A stretch of 64,000 nucleotides of DNA, taken from NCBI RefSeq assembly GCF_901000735.1, contig NC_081548.1, forward strand, positions 24,787,591 to 24,851,590, given 5' to 3'. The DNA is from Corylus avellana (Eukaryota; Streptophyta; Magnoliopsida; Fagales; Betulaceae). Positions 33,661 through 45,606 of this stretch are shown here, in pieces; positions within the stretch are counted from its first letter, which is position 1, and each line of letters opens with the position of its first letter. Both the position numbers and the translations under genes were made by a program. Under the pieces are notes generated by a model, which did no database searches, was not told the origin of the DNA, and worked only from the letters and a program-made list of their open reading frames with translations.

Positions 33661-34129
33661 ATCTCCATTTCAAAATTCTTCAATTTTTTTTATTTAGTGT
33701 ATTTTGAAGAGTAGTGTTGTCCAAAAGTTTTAATGATGGTAGTGCATTAAATGCAACACCCTTAAAAATGCACTAAATAAAGGAAATGGAGAGATTTTAA
33801 AATGGAAATGATCCTTTTCCTAAATTCGAGGGGAGCACTAGCAGCAAATACTTTATATCTCATTAATTTCCTTATATTTTTTTTAAAAAAAAAATTCAAA
33901 AAAATCACATAAACTCACCCACATCAATTTTCCTAAATTTAATCAACACTCTTAGATAGTTACAGGGTTTTCCAATGTGTAGAAAACCAAAAATGGTTCT
34001 TTATATATTATTTTAATATAAATATTTTTTTGTCTTTTTTTATCTTTCATCTTTTTTGTCTTTCTATATAAATTGTGTTAGAATTTTGTAAAAAATGCGG
34101 TAATGGCTAGGTTCTTCTTTTTTCTTTGA
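33661..34129. other. Sequence replacing the missing NLR body
   Basis: AT-rich sequence with no NLR homology that I can read. It includes a stretch at 33995-34030 ('ttttaatataaatattttttt') that inversely resembles 32965-32990. Confidence 0.35.
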
Positions 34130-34376
34130 TTATTCTTTTTAGTGGTGGAGGTGATAGTGGTTAAGTTTTTTTTTTTTTTTTTTTTGTCTTGTCTTGTCTT
34201 GTTTATTTTTGTTTTTTTGCGGAGGTGGTAGTGGTTAGGAATTTTTTTTTTCCTTGATTATTTTTGTTTTTAGTGGGGGAGGTGGTAGTGGTCAAGGAAC
34301 AGTGGAATAATTAAGTAGACACACAGTTACACAGATCAGACGTACGGCACGGCTGTTCCAGTTGAGGCATTCATGT
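34130..34376 (-). repeat. Orphan NLR 5' flank with threefold short repeat
   Basis: Three units of the 'ggaggtggtagtggttagg' type lie at about 34144, 34220 and 34278, each after a T-rich run. This signature occurs upstream of NLR-1, NLR-2 and NLR-5. 'ggctgttccagttgaggcattca' at 34352 recurs near 39069. Confidence 0.55.
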
Positions 34377-35797
34377 TTTTATTAAATGATGAGTGGACTG
34401 GGGTCCCAAAAACTAATTAATTACGTCAATAATTTTTGCTGTACAACGATTGCGGCCAGCCAATTTTGAAGACTTTCTAATCAATTTTGAGATTAAAATA
34501 TAAAGTTGATGTCTTTATCCATTGGTTTGAAGCGATAAATCCGTGGGAATCTAACTACTTAATTTCTTTCCGAAAGGGTGAATTAGGCGGAAAAAAAAAA
34601 AAATACCCTCAAACGACAAGGGTTCAAAATTATACTAATAAACTTAGCAAGTCTTCCTTAATATTTTTAATATTTTTTGGCATCCTAAAGAGTTGTTAGG
34701 CGTGCAGCAGAAAAAGAAAGACTTGTTGTGTCTAATTGTCCTGATGTCACAATCAATGGGGGTGGTTAAGTGCCCGCTTTAACATAATCTCTATGCAGTT
34801 AGATAAGTATTAAGGCGATGGTTTACTCTTGAAAAATGTGGGTACCAAATTTTTTATTAAATGAAGAGTGGACTGGGTCCAAAAAATAATTGATTACGTC
34901 GATAACTTCTGTTGTCCAACGATGACGACCGTCCAATTTTGAAGACTTTCTAATCAATTTTGAGATTAAAATATAAAGTTGATGTCTCTATCCCTTGGTT
35001 TGAAGCGATAAATCCGTGGGGAATCTAGCTACTTTCTTTTCGAAAGGGTGAATTAGGCGGAATAAAAAAAAACCCTCAAACGACAAAGGTTCAAAATTAT
35101 ACTAATAAACTTAGCAAGTTTTCCTTAATATTTTTAATATTTTTTGGCATCATAAAGAGTTGTTGGGCGTGCAGTGGAAAAAGAAAGACTTGTTGTGTCT
35201 AATTGTCTTAATGCCACAATCAATGGGGGTGGTTAAGTGGTCGGCTTTAACATAATCTCTATGCAGTTAGATAAGTATTAAGGCGATGGTTGACTCTTGA
35301 TAAATGTGGGTACCAAATTTTTTATTAAATGAAGAGTGGACTGGGTTCAAAAAATAATTGATTATGTCGATAGCTTCTGTTGTCCAAAGATGGCAGCCGG
35401 CCAATTTTGAAGACTTTCTAATCAATTTTGAGATTAAAATATAAAGTTGATATCTTTATCCCTTGGTTTGAAGCGATAAATCCGTGGGGAATCTAGCTAC
35501 TTTCTTTTAGAAAGGATGGATTAGGCGAAAGTGCCCTTCAAGCAAATGTTTTTTTTTTTTTAACAAAAAAAAAAAAAAAACCCCTCAAACAAAGGTTCAA
35601 AGACACGCTCAAAATTATAGTAATAAACTTAGCAACTCTTCCTTAATATTTTTAATATTTTTTGGTCACCTAAAGAGTTGTTGGGCGTCCATAGGAAAAA
35701 GAAAAACTTGTTAGGTCTAATTGCCCCGTTGTCACAATCAATGGGGGTGATTAAGTGGCTTTAAGATAATCTCTATGTAGTTAGATAAGTATTAAGG
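34377..35797. repeat. Large tandem repeat: three copies of about 470 bp
   Basis: Copies are aligned on ATTAAATGA at 34381, 34856 and 35324 (periods 475 and 468). Each contains in order 'gagtggactggg', 'ttgaagactttctaatcaat', 'ggtttgaagcgataaatccg', 'agaaagacttgttg' (weaker in copy 3), 'cacaatcaatgggggtg' and 'cagttagataagtatta'. Copy 3 has A/T-tract insertions near 35550-35580. The repeat carries the 'agaaagacttgttg' signature of NLR upstream regions, so it is probably expanded NLR 5' flank. Confidence 0.92.
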
Positions 35798-35805
35798 GAC
35801 TCTTG

Positions 35806-35841
35806 CTCTTGTCATATCTGATTGGTTGGATATGACAAGAG
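35806..35841. repeat. Perfect 13-bp inverted repeat
   Basis: CTCTTGTCATATC (35806-35818) and GATATGACAAGAG (35829-35841) around a 10-base spacer, exactly at the end of the third tandem copy. The right arm continues into 'tcaaccattgcc', the reverse complement of the 'ggcgatggttga' part of the tandem unit. The junction therefore looks like an inversion. Confidence 0.8.
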
Positions 35842-35978
35842 TCAACCATTGCCTCAAACCAAAGAGTAATTATAGGTAACCTACTTGTATCCTACTAAGA
35901 ATGATGTGGTTATTAAAATTATAATTTGATCAAAATACAATAATGAGTAATCACAAGTCCAATGATGATTTTAATAGT

Positions 35979-36073
35979 TGTCGATTCCCATTGTTTTTTT
36001 TTTTTTAAGAGAAATCATTTTTTATTCAACCTGATGTTTCAATGTAATAAATGCTAGTTGTATGTGCAAGTTT
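35979..36073 (+). pseudogene. Chimeric catalase gene fragment (intron 6 joined to 3' UTR)
   Basis: 35979-36028 (ttgtcgattcccattg, poly(T), aagagaaatcattttttatt) matches catalase intron 6 (11808-11862). 36027-36073 (caacctgatgtttcaatgta...tatgtgcaagtt) matches the catalase 3' untranslated region (12440-12484). Exons 7 and 8 between them are missing. The join falls at a short shared TTCA, as expected of end joining with microhomology. A gap begins 22 bases later. Confidence 0.8.
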
Positions 36074-36095
36074 AAAAATATATAATATTTTAGGG

Positions 36096-36195
36096 NNNNN
36101 NNNNNNNNNNNNNNNNNNNNNNNNNNNNNNNNNNNNNNNNNNNNNNNNNNNNNNNNNNNNNNNNNNNNNNNNNNNNNNNNNNNNNNNNNNNNNNN
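36096..36195. other. Assembly gap (100 N) cutting NLR-3
   Basis: One hundred N. On its right NLR-3 LRR coding sequence stops abruptly. On its left is catalase-derived sequence, not NLR 3' coding sequence. Confidence 1.
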
Positions 36196-38271
36196 GGAAA
36201 GGACTTGAAGAGACTCACACCAATCGCTCTCTCCTGGGTTAGGTAAACTCACTGGCCCAGACATATACAAATTCCTTAAATTTGGAAGCTTCCATATTCC
36301 TTCTGGCAAACAATTCAGAAAGGTACCTCTAAAATCAAGTGTTTCTAGTCTGTCAAGCTTGCAAATGGAAGCTGGAATAGCTTTCAGAGCATCAGATTCT
36401 ATACCCAAGTACCTCAAATAGATCAATTCTTCTATCCTTGTGGGAATGGAGTAGAGATCTACACACCCGAAATTAAGCATTCGAAGAAGCTTGAAGTTTT
36501 CGAGGACCCATTTCCAGTGGTTTGAGTCGAATGCATATGTATGTTGACCAAGAAACAACAAAGAACGGGAAAAGTGAGGGGGATTTGAAGAAATATATGG
36601 ATCAATGCTACCCTGGATGGAAAGTCTACGGGATTTTTTAACGGATAAAAGGTTAAGGTTAACATTTGTACAAACCTCAAAAAACCTCTCTTCCGCACTC
36701 TTTGATATGCAAAAATCTCGCAAAATATCATGGACATGGCATGTCTTTACCCCTCCATCTGTCCTCCGCCTACCCACTTGGATCAAGCCTCGATCTATGA
36801 GCTCGTCCAAGTACTCTTGAGCAACATCCTCTGGCTCCCTATCTTTAGTTTGCTGAATGAATCTCTCAGCTACCCACAGTTGAATTAGTTGCCTTACAGG
36901 GATTTCAAAGCCTTCGGGGTAAACACCAAAATACAAAAAACAAGGTTTCAAGTACAGAGGCAGGTGGATGTAGGTCAAGTCTAGTATGTCTTTGCATATT
37001 GTATTAGCCTCAGTAAGGCGCCAATTTACGTTGCTAATCAATTTGGACCATGTTTGATAGTTCTTCTTTTTGTATGCTAAAAGGCCCCCTAATACTACAA
37101 TAGAAAGTGGTAAACCACGACAATCTTTCACAACTTTTCTTCCGAGAGCTTCCAACTCGGAAGGACATGTTCCTTCTCGGAACACCTCCCTGTTAAAGAG
37201 TTCCCAACTTTCATCATTGTTAAGAGATCGGAGAGAGTGGGGAGGAGTAAGACTTGCATGTGAAGCTACTTCTTTTATGCTGCTAGTAATCAATATTCTG
37301 CTTCTGTTTGAGTTACAAGGAAAAACAGAACTTACCTCATCCCATTGTTCAGGTTTCCAAATGTCTTCAATGACTATTAGGTACCTCCTCCCTTGCAAGC
37401 ATCTAAATAGCTTCTTTTTTAGTTCATCCTCACTCAAGCATTTGAACAGCTTCTTCCTTGTCAACTCATCTGATTTTGGCATCTCAGCTGACTTCAAAAT
37501 TTCAAGCAACAGTTCTCTGGTTCGGAAATTTTGAGATATACAGACCCACGCACGGCAATTAAACTGACTTTTGATGACAACATCATTGTAGATTTTCCTG
37601 GCAAGAGTGGTCTTCCCAGAGCCACCCGTGCCAATGATTGAAACGACATCAAGCTGTGGATTCCCTTCAATGAGCTGCTTCACCAATATAGTTGAGTCAT
37701 CATCGAAGCCCACCACGTCATCTTCCTCGTCTTTTCTCCTGCGTTTGTATACTGCAGCCTCCGTCGCTGCATCTGCACTAGCTTCAACCATGACGTACTT
37801 TCCTCTATCGTCGTAGATTTTTTTGATTTCCTTTTTGAGGTCTTCTATCTTCATTAGAACCTTGTGAACCTGAATGTTGTGCGGACTCGAACGCCATACA
37901 TATGTTTTCGATTTGCCGATGAGTGAATCTCTGGAGGGCTTAATCCCACTCAGGTGCTTATCCAAGCCCGGGAGCCGCACTACTGATTTTTTCGCGTTGG
38001 AGAGGATGAGTGCATCGAGAGTATCCTCAACCTTGTAAGCAACGTCCCTGATTTGGCTACCTAACTCCACAATTTGCTCGTTCCATTTCTCCTCGGATTT
38101 CAATAAGGTACTTACCAGTTTGAGCTCCGTAAGGCATGAGTTCACATCATCAAGGCATGATTTCACATCATCCATCACTACGCTACCGGGGACTTGTGGC
38201 ACAATATTGGAGCCTTGCACTAGTACATCGTATAAGTAGTTTACGACGCAATGAACAGCAACGTTTGCCAT
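36196..38271 (-). CDS. NLR-3: CC-NB-ARC-LRR protein, 3' half of LRR missing at a gap
   Basis: About 692 codons are readable from the ATG at 38271 to the gap. The CC has a weakened EDVID motif (KVEDTLD, about 80-86). P-loop GTGGSGKTT is at 214-222. Kinase-2 reads YLIVIEDIW (first Asp replaced by Glu at 302). RNBS-B is GSRILITSS-like (NRSRILITSS), with GLPL, LKPCFLYFGVYPEGFE and VHD at the MHD site. LRRs run to LPNLRNLYMSGPVSLPN. The last readable codons (PGESDWCESLQVLS) differ from siblings at this position. The N-terminus MANVAVHCVVNYLYDVLVQG resembles the MADA helix but has Gly where the conserved Glu sits. What lies left of the gap is not NLR coding, so the gene is either really truncated or misjoined there. 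Confidence 0.82.
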
Positions 38272-38365
38272 TTTTGCTTATGTTCCTACCCTTAAATCTC
38301 TTTCAAACTAACAACGTGTGGGGAAAGAGGGAAGGGAGGGAGATGAAAGAGGGAATTGAAGAAAG

Positions 38366-38450
38366 GATGAAAGGAAACTGATCGATTAAGTTTGGTAAAA
38401 AACACAGGCGTTTACGTTTCGATTTCTGAAAGCCACTCACAAACCCTTTC
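38366..38450 (-). promoter_or_regulatory. Conserved NLR upstream block (NLR-3 copy)
   Basis: On the minus strand TTTACCAAACTTAATCGATC and AGTTTCCTTTCATCC, with the upstream GGGTTTGTGAGTGGCTTTC-like part. It lies about 95 bases before the ATG. Confidence 0.6.
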
Positions 38451-38517
38451 TCTATCTCTATCCTTTTCTTGACTTCTATGTTTTTATCGGTGGAGGCGCA
38501 ACTTTTATACGGTTGCG

Positions 38518-38664
38518 GCACAAACTATCTCTTTGTGCTTACCAATCATGAGGTGATACCTAGCTAAGCCAATCATATTAAATCTAAGCTTAAGAAAAAA
38601 ACATACAATCACACATCTTACCAAATATGAGGCCAAAAATACTTAAAAAATTATTTTATTATAT

Positions 38665-38700
<36 letters not shown>

Positions 38701-38985
38701 GAGGAAGAGGGGTGGCCAACGAGCCACCTCTAAGCCATGGGGTGGCCGTGCGCCACCCCCAACCACCTAAAGGGTGGCCCACGAGGCGGGTTGCCACCTC
38801 CCCCAGCCAATAGGAGTGGCGCGCGGCCACCCCCAGATGGACCAGATTTAGTTCCCACCTTCTAAATATTTTTTCAAAATAATTAAACCTGATATAATTA
38901 GGTGAATATGTTTAGTTTTCTTAATGTGTTCTATGCTTAGGTGTCACTTCTTGATTGATGGGCATAAAGGGATAGGTTTGTCCTA
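38518..38985. mobile_element. Long-TIR non-autonomous DNA transposon, GGTGGC-rich core, copy 2
   Basis: The left arm (38518-38604, 'gcacaaactatctctttgtgc...aagcttaagaaaaaaac') and the reverse complement of the right arm (38905-38982) align over about 80 bases with small indels. The core is GC-rich with many GGTGGC/GCCACC. The long TIRs suggest a Mutator-like MITE. A target duplication was not identified. Confidence 0.6.
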
Positions 38986-40432
38986 TAACCTTACTAAAGT
39001 TATTCTCAATTAGGGTAGAAAGAAATTAATAAAGAAGGTGGAAGAAATAGACACAAATTCAAAAGGCCAGGGCTGTTCCAGTCGAGGCATTGAGTAGAAC
39101 TGTAGAAGTATACTTATTAAAAGAAAAATTATGTCGATATATTCTAACACCGAGACCTATTTTAAATTTGAATATAACTTAAAAAGACTTTATTCTTAAA
39201 ATTAAAAAATTAATAATTAAATTCAAATCAAATAAAAACTTATGAGCTAAATATGCTTCTTTTTTTTCTTTTTTTTTTTCTTCAAAACATGCAGCGGTTA
39301 GAAAGAATTAGTTGAAAGTATACTTGCTCTTGAATAATGTTAAACACACTCAGATTTCTTTAGACACATTTTCACTCTTTTAAGTGATTTTTTAAATTAT
39401 CATTGAATTTATGATTAAATTTTATTAAAGATCTAACTTTGCGTTTAAAAATGGGTGTGAGAAAGTGAAAGTGAAAGTATTATTACTTTGTACTTTTTAG
39501 ATGACTTAGCTACACGGGGCAACTGGTCCCTACTCAACTATAGTAATTTTATTGAATTCTTCTGAAATTCAAATAACCTAATTATATAAATCTTCTTACC
39601 GAGCATCATGTATAAAAAAAATAAAAAAAATTGAGTAATGTTACTTTTCATACTTATTTCATATTGACTATATGTCTATATTGACTAATGGAATGTGTTT
39701 TAAGTGGAATAGTAAGGGAGTGGGTTGTTAAGCAATAAACCCTAACAGCAGAAACAATACCAAAAAGGTAACGATAGATAAGAAATGTGTTCATAAATAG
39801 AAGACTGTAAATGACTCAGGACTCAGGATTCAAATGATCCTGATCATGATTTTTGGTGTTTTGTGACCATATATGCACTCCACTTTATGGAAGCACGTGA
39901 CATGGACCCGTAACACTAACTTTGGTTCGTCGGTGACTACCGTCTAGCCATTTGCTTTGGTTCAATAATTGTTTTTCTTTGAATTCTTTTTTCATGAATA
40001 ATCACATCACCGATGCGATTAATACTTTGTTTTCCTTAGAATTCTTTGGTTTATTTTTTTTAAACATTGAATTCTTTGGTTCAAGCCATTAACCTGAAAT
40101 TATTGATTGTTATTTATTATGATGAGTTCGTGTTCAGGATAATACCACAAGCTAATTAGCTTAGGGCATTGCTAATAACACTCTAAATTAATTAATTAAT
40201 TTTAAAAGTTACAATTTCAAACTTTACTCAATTTTTCCATTGTATCCATGTCATATATGGATAATAATCATTTTCTTATATGTGTAGGAATTTACAAAAT
40301 CACGGAAGCTGATTTATTGACCGAAAAGGTCTTCGTTATTTTCTCTAGTCAACCAACAAGTCTTTCTTTTTCGGATCACTCAACAAGTCTTTCTTGAGTG
40401 CAACTTCTATGGAGTACTTGTGGCACAAAATG
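38986..40432. other. Intergenic region between NLR-3 and the nested transposons
   Basis: AT-rich, with 'ggctgttccagtcgaggcattga' at 39068 and 'caacaagtctttctt' at 40349 and 40380, both NLR-flank signatures. No gene seen. Confidence 0.45.
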
Positions 40433-40719
40433 GCCGGGTTAAAAAATTAAGAGAGAAAAAAACACAACTACACCTATATACCAAAACTGAGTTAAAAAAT
40501 TAATTAATTATTAAAAAAAAAAAAAACAAAATTTAGGAGGGCAACCATCCAAGTAGGGAAGAAGAAGTCACCCTAGAGGGAGGTGGGGGCATCACCATAG
40601 CCACCTATGTGGGTATGGTGATGGGTATAGCCACCTCTGCGAGCCACCCCTAGGCCATGGGGTGGTCGCGCGCCACCTCAGATGTTGCTGGGTGGCTCCT
40701 CTCTCACTTGGGTGGCTGC

Positions 40720-40724
40720 GAATC
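40720..40724. repeat. Target-site duplication GAATC, left
   Basis: GAATC directly before the 5' LTR is repeated at 46037-46041 directly after the 3' LTR. Confidence 0.85.
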
Positions 40725-41158
40725 TGATGCAGATATAGTTTAGAACAGCTTATCTTATCTTATCTTTTAGTCTTTTATTAGGTTTATTTGTTAGTCGTTT
40801 ATTCTATCTTATCTTTCAACCTTTATTTGAATTAGATTTCTTTGTTAGTCTTTTATTTGGTTTAGTTGTCTTTCGTAGACTTCTAAATTAACTTTATTTC
40901 ATTGTTATTTTAGGGCTAGGAGTCTTGAGCTATAAATATATGCTTATAGCCTTTAACAATTCAGTTTATGATTATTATTGAGTTTGTTTAATAAGAATTA
41001 CTCAGAGTTGAGTTTCTTTGTGTTTTTCCTTAAACCATAGATAGAATCTATAGTTTTTAAGAAGATTTCTTAGATTCTTGTGATAGTCTCACAATCTTAG
41101 AAATATTTACCCCTTCAACTTGCTGTTTTCTTGTTCACTACAATCCTACGCTGCATCA
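40725..41158 (+). repeat. 5' LTR of the Ty3/gypsy element (434 bp)
   Basis: Begins TGATGCAG and ends CTGCATCA, an 8-bp inverted terminus. It differs from the 3' LTR by three substitutions (all A/G transitions) and a 15-bp TATCT-type repeat-length difference near its start. A possible TATA region is 'tataaatatatgc' (about 40931). Confidence 0.95.
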
Positions 41159-41160
41159 GT

Positions 41161-41174
41161 TGGTATCAGAGCTC
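41161..41174 (+). promoter_or_regulatory. Primer binding site, initiator Met-tRNA type
   Basis: TGGTATCAGAGC two bases after the 5' LTR matches the 3' end complement of plant initiator methionine tRNA. Confidence 0.85.
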
Positions 41175-41187
41175 CAGTTTTCTTTCC

Positions 41188-44100
41188 ATGGCACCGCCAA
41201 ACACAAGAAGAAGGGGCAACCGCTTTGCAAATCTAGAGGACGTGTATGAACGTAAAGAAGTAGTAGGTGAAACACGCACGGAGGAGCAGTGGCAACTCAT
41301 GGTGGAAACGGTCGCTGATTTGAAGGCCCAACTTGCAGCCTCCAATGCTCGAGCGGCCAATCCGGAGGGGCGCCACGAGCGCCGTCAACAACCCTCACCG
41401 ACCAACTCGGAGGAGGAAGACGAACAACGTACGGAGAATGAAGCCCGGAATCCTTTTGCAAGGCGCGGAGTACAAGGGCATCAACCCCACGTCCAAGCCC
41501 AAGCCAATCGATGGGAAAGCGGTTTCAAACTCGATATTCCAGAATTTCAAGGGGGTCTCCAACCCGAAGAATTCTTGGATTGGGTAGCGGCCGTTGAAGA
41601 AATTCTTGATTTCAAAGGGGTGCCCGACGATCGACGAGTTTCTTTAGTTGCAACCAAATTCCGGGGAAGAGCAGCGGCATGGTGGCAGCAATTGAAGCAA
41701 TCCCGAGGGCGGCAAGGCAAGATGAAGATCAACAAGTGGGAGAAACTGTTGAAGCATATGAGGCCAGCCTTTTTACCCTATAATTATACTTGAACCATAT
41801 ATCAAAAGCTGCAAAACTTGAGCCAAGGGTCAAAGTCCGTGGACGAATACACGGAAGAATTTTACAAGTATCTAACACGTGTTGATCTAGCCGAAACCGA
41901 CGATCAATTAGTGTCACGATACATTGGGGGTTTACGTCACCAAATTCAAGACTCGTTAAACCTCTTTGACCCAAAGAATGTGTCGGAAGCCCATCAAAGA
42001 GCACTCTTGCTTGAGAAAACGGCCTCACGAGGATCCTATGGAATTTTTGGCCGTGGAACCGGGGGAAGCACAAACCGATCAAGCGGGCCATTAGCGGCTC
42101 GAAGCCCCACGCAAACCCCAACTCAAAACCGGATCCCAACCACAACGGGTCCATCCAACCAAAGGGCAACTACGAGTGGCCCTAAATGCTTTCAATGTGG
42201 AGAATCGGGTCATCGAATGGCGGATTGTCGAAAAGGGGACAAATACGGTAAGGGTTTACTTATTGAGTCGGGAGATACCTTCGATGAACAAGGTGAGGAT
42301 GAGGAGTATGACACCACTATTGAGGACCATGGGAACGATGACGGAGAATTTGTATCCGGAGATGACGGTCCTCTTTTGATGATACGACGAATATGCTTAA
42401 CACCTCGTAAGGAGGAAGGTGACGATGGGCAACGCCACAATCTTTTTCACTTCACATGCACCATAGGGGGAAAAGTATGCAAACTTATCATCGACGGAGG
42501 CAGTTGTGAAAACGTGGTGGCGGAAGAAGCGGTCCGAAAATTAGCCCTTGAAACAGAAAAACATCTTACACCATACCGCTTGGAGTGGCTCAAGAAGGGA
42601 AACGAGGTAATAGTATCTAAACGTTGCCTTGTAACTTTTTCAATTGGATCAAGATATAAAGACAAAACTTGGTGTGACGTGGTGGCCATGGATGCATGCC
42701 ACTTATTGCTAGGAAGGCCTTGGCAATATGATAGGACTGCTCACCATGATGGAAGGAAGAACACCTATAGTTTTTTGGTTGATAATATAAAACTCACTCT
42801 TTTGCCTAATCCGGGAGACAAACCTAAACCTTCTAAAGGGGCGGGCCAAAATCTCTTGGCTAAGAGGGAATTCATTAAGGAGATGCGTGATTCCAATCAA
42901 GTGTATGTCCTAGTTGGGAAGGAATGCATTCCCACGGAGGAGGAGGTCCCGGTTACAATCAAGGGATTAGTGGAGGAGTTTGCCGATGTGTTCCCGAAAG
43001 AATTACCTGAAGAGCTGCCACCTCTTCGCGACATTCAACACCAAATCGACTTGGTGCCCGGTTCTAATCTCCCCAACCGACCGCACTACCGCATGAGTCC
43101 CAAGGAGCATGAAGAGCTGCGCCGACAAGTGGAAGGGTTACTAACCAAGGGACATATTCGGGAAAGCTTGAGCCCATGTGCAGTTCCAGCTTTGCTTACA
43201 CCTAAGAAAGATGGATCATGGAGAATGTGTGTCGATAGCCGCGCCATCAATAAGATCACAGTAAGGTACAGATTTCCTATTCCTAGACTAGATGACTTAC
43301 TAGATCAATTGAGTGGGGCAACAATATTTACGAAGTTAGACTTGAAGAGTGGGTACCATCAAATTCGGGTACGGGTTGGTGACGAATGGAAGACCGCGTT
43401 CAAGACACGTGAAGGACTCTACGAAAGGTTAGTAATGCCGTTTGGCTTATCTAACGCCCCTAGTACCTTTATGAGAGTTATGAATCAGGCATTCCGCCCA
43501 TTCATTGGAAAGTTTGTAGTCGTCTACTTCGACGATATCCTCATATATAGCTCTACCATTGAGGAGCACCTTCAACATGTACGAGAGGTACTAAGTGTCT
43601 TGCGCAAGGAAAAATTTTACGCAGCCTCGGCAAAATGCAATTTCATGACGGAATCCGTTCTTTTTCTTGGGTATGTGGTGTCCAAGGACGGGTTAGCGGT
43701 GGATGAGTCAAAGATAGCAGCAGTTCGGGATTGGCCTCTCCCCACTACACTACATGAGGTCCGCAGTTTTCATGGGTTAGTATCTTTTTATCGGTGCTTT
43801 ATTTACAACTTTAGTACCATATTAGCACCGATTACAGAATGCATGAAGGCGGGTAAATTCTCGTAGAGTAAAGCAGCCACCACCGCCTTCGAGTTGATCA
43901 AGGTCAACTTGACCACTGCTCCCTTACTAGTCCTTCCAGATTTCGACCTACCTTTTGAGTTGTATTGTGATGCATCAAAAGTAGGCATTGGAGCAGTACT
44001 CAGCCAAAAAGGCAAACCGGTAGCCTATTTTAGTGAGAAGTTAAAATGCGCCCAACTCAATTATAGCACTTATGATATTGAGTTCTACGCATTAGTACAA

Positions 44101-45606
44101 GCACTGAAACATTGGAGCTCCTACCTCGCCTACAACAACTTCATTTTGTACTCGGACCATGAAGCACTTAAACACCTCAGCAGTCAAGATAAACTGTCAT
44201 CTCGGCATGCTAAATGGGCCGCTTTTGTCCAACAATTCAACTTCACAATCAAGCACAAGTCCGGAGCATTGAACAAAGTGGCAGATGCCCTCAGTCGGAA
44301 ATCATCACTATTAGTCACCATGAAAACAGAGGTACTCGGTTTTGAATTATTAAAAGATTCTTTGTCTAGTGACCCATTTTTTGGTCCTATTATTGACGAG
44401 GTGTCATCGGGCGAGCGAAGAGACTTCAATTTGTGTAATAGGTTCCTATTCAAAGGTACTCAATTATGCATTCCTGAAGGTAGTCTAAGGTTGAAAATCA
44501 TCCATGAGCGCCATTATGAAGGTCACATGGGAAGGGATAAAACATTACAATTGGTGGCGGACCAGTTCTATTGGCCAAGTATGCGGAAAGAAGTAGACAA
44601 ATTTGTGAAGAGCTGCAGAATATGTCAAGTGTCCAAGGGGTCGGCTACTAATGCCGGGTTATATATGCCCCTTCCTATTTCGGAAGGGCCATGGACCAAC
44701 GTGAGCATGGACTTCGTGCTAGGCTTACCTAAAACCCAAAAAGGTAATGATTCAATCTTTGTCGTTGTTGATAGATTTTCAAAAATGGTGCATTTCATTG
44801 CGTGCAAGAAGACTGCCGATGCGGTGAATGTCGCCCAATTGTATTTCAGAGAGGTCTACCGCCTCCATGGTCTGCCATTGTCTATCGTATCCGACCGTGA
44901 CACAAGGTTTCTTAGCCACTTCTGGCGTTGTTTGTGGAGGTTATCCCATACCAAGCTCGATTTCAGCAGTGCATATCATCCACAGACGGACGGACAAACA
45001 GAGGTCGTTAACCGATCATTGGGAGCCTTACTTAGAAGCTTGGTGGGGGAGAATATCAAATCATGGGATCAGAAATTGTTCCAAGCCGAGTTCGCCTACA
45101 ACCGTTCCACTAATCGGAGCACTGGCCTTAGCCCATTTACCATCATTTATGGAAGTAATCCTCGTGCCCCACTGGATTTGGTACCTCTTCCCGATTTGAA
45201 GCGACCGCATGCTACAGCTGAGGACTTAATAGCTCAGATACACGCAGGTCACAAGTTCACCATCCAGAATTTACAACAATCTACCGCAAAGTATAAGGAG
45301 GATGCGGATAAAAAGTGTCGTGCCGTTGAGTTCGAGGAAGGGGATTTTGTGTGGGCTGTGTTAACTAAAGATAGGTTTTCTATTGGCGAGTATAACAAGT
45401 TGGCTGCCCGCAAGATTGGTCCGGTAAAGATTATAGAGAAGATCAATTCAAATGCCTACCGGTTGAACCTACCTAGTCATATCAAGACATCTGATGTTTT
45501 CAATGTCAAACACCTTGTACCATTCACCGGTGATTCGCCGAATGAGGATTCGAATTCGAGGTCGAATTCTGTTCAACCTGGGGAGAATGATGCAGATATA
45601 GTTTAG
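41188..45606 (+). pseudogene. Ty3/gypsy gag-pol polyprotein, single frame with two nonsense codons
   Basis: One continuous frame of about 1472 codons, interrupted only by TGA at 41791 and TAG at 43864. Each could arise by a single transition. Domain order: gag capsid (AAAWWQQLKQSR), zinc knuckle CFQCGESGHRMADC at about 335-348, aspartic protease with DGG at 436-438 (usually DSG or DTG), reverse transcriptase with YFDD at 780-783, RNase H (YCDASK at 926-931), and integrase with a HHCC finger (HERHYEGH...CRICQ), catalytic D, D, E (SMDFVLG, VSDRDTR, GQTEVVNRS) and a GPV-type C-terminal module (KIGPVKIIEKI). No chromodomain is visible. The frame ends inside the 3' LTR. The gag wording, the single frame and the LTR overlap resemble the CRM clade, which is inference. 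The element is full length but cannot make an uninterrupted polyprotein. Confidence 0.92.
45577..45587 (+). promoter_or_regulatory. Polypurine tract
   Basis: CTGGGGAGAA-type purine run directly before the 3' LTR, the expected site of plus-strand priming. It is also coding for the polyprotein C-terminus. Confidence 0.6.

Noticed and set aside
34377..35797. CRISPR-like or satellite array
   Set aside because: Only three long units of about 470 bp with no short repeat-spacer pattern, in a plant genome. It is a local tandem duplication.
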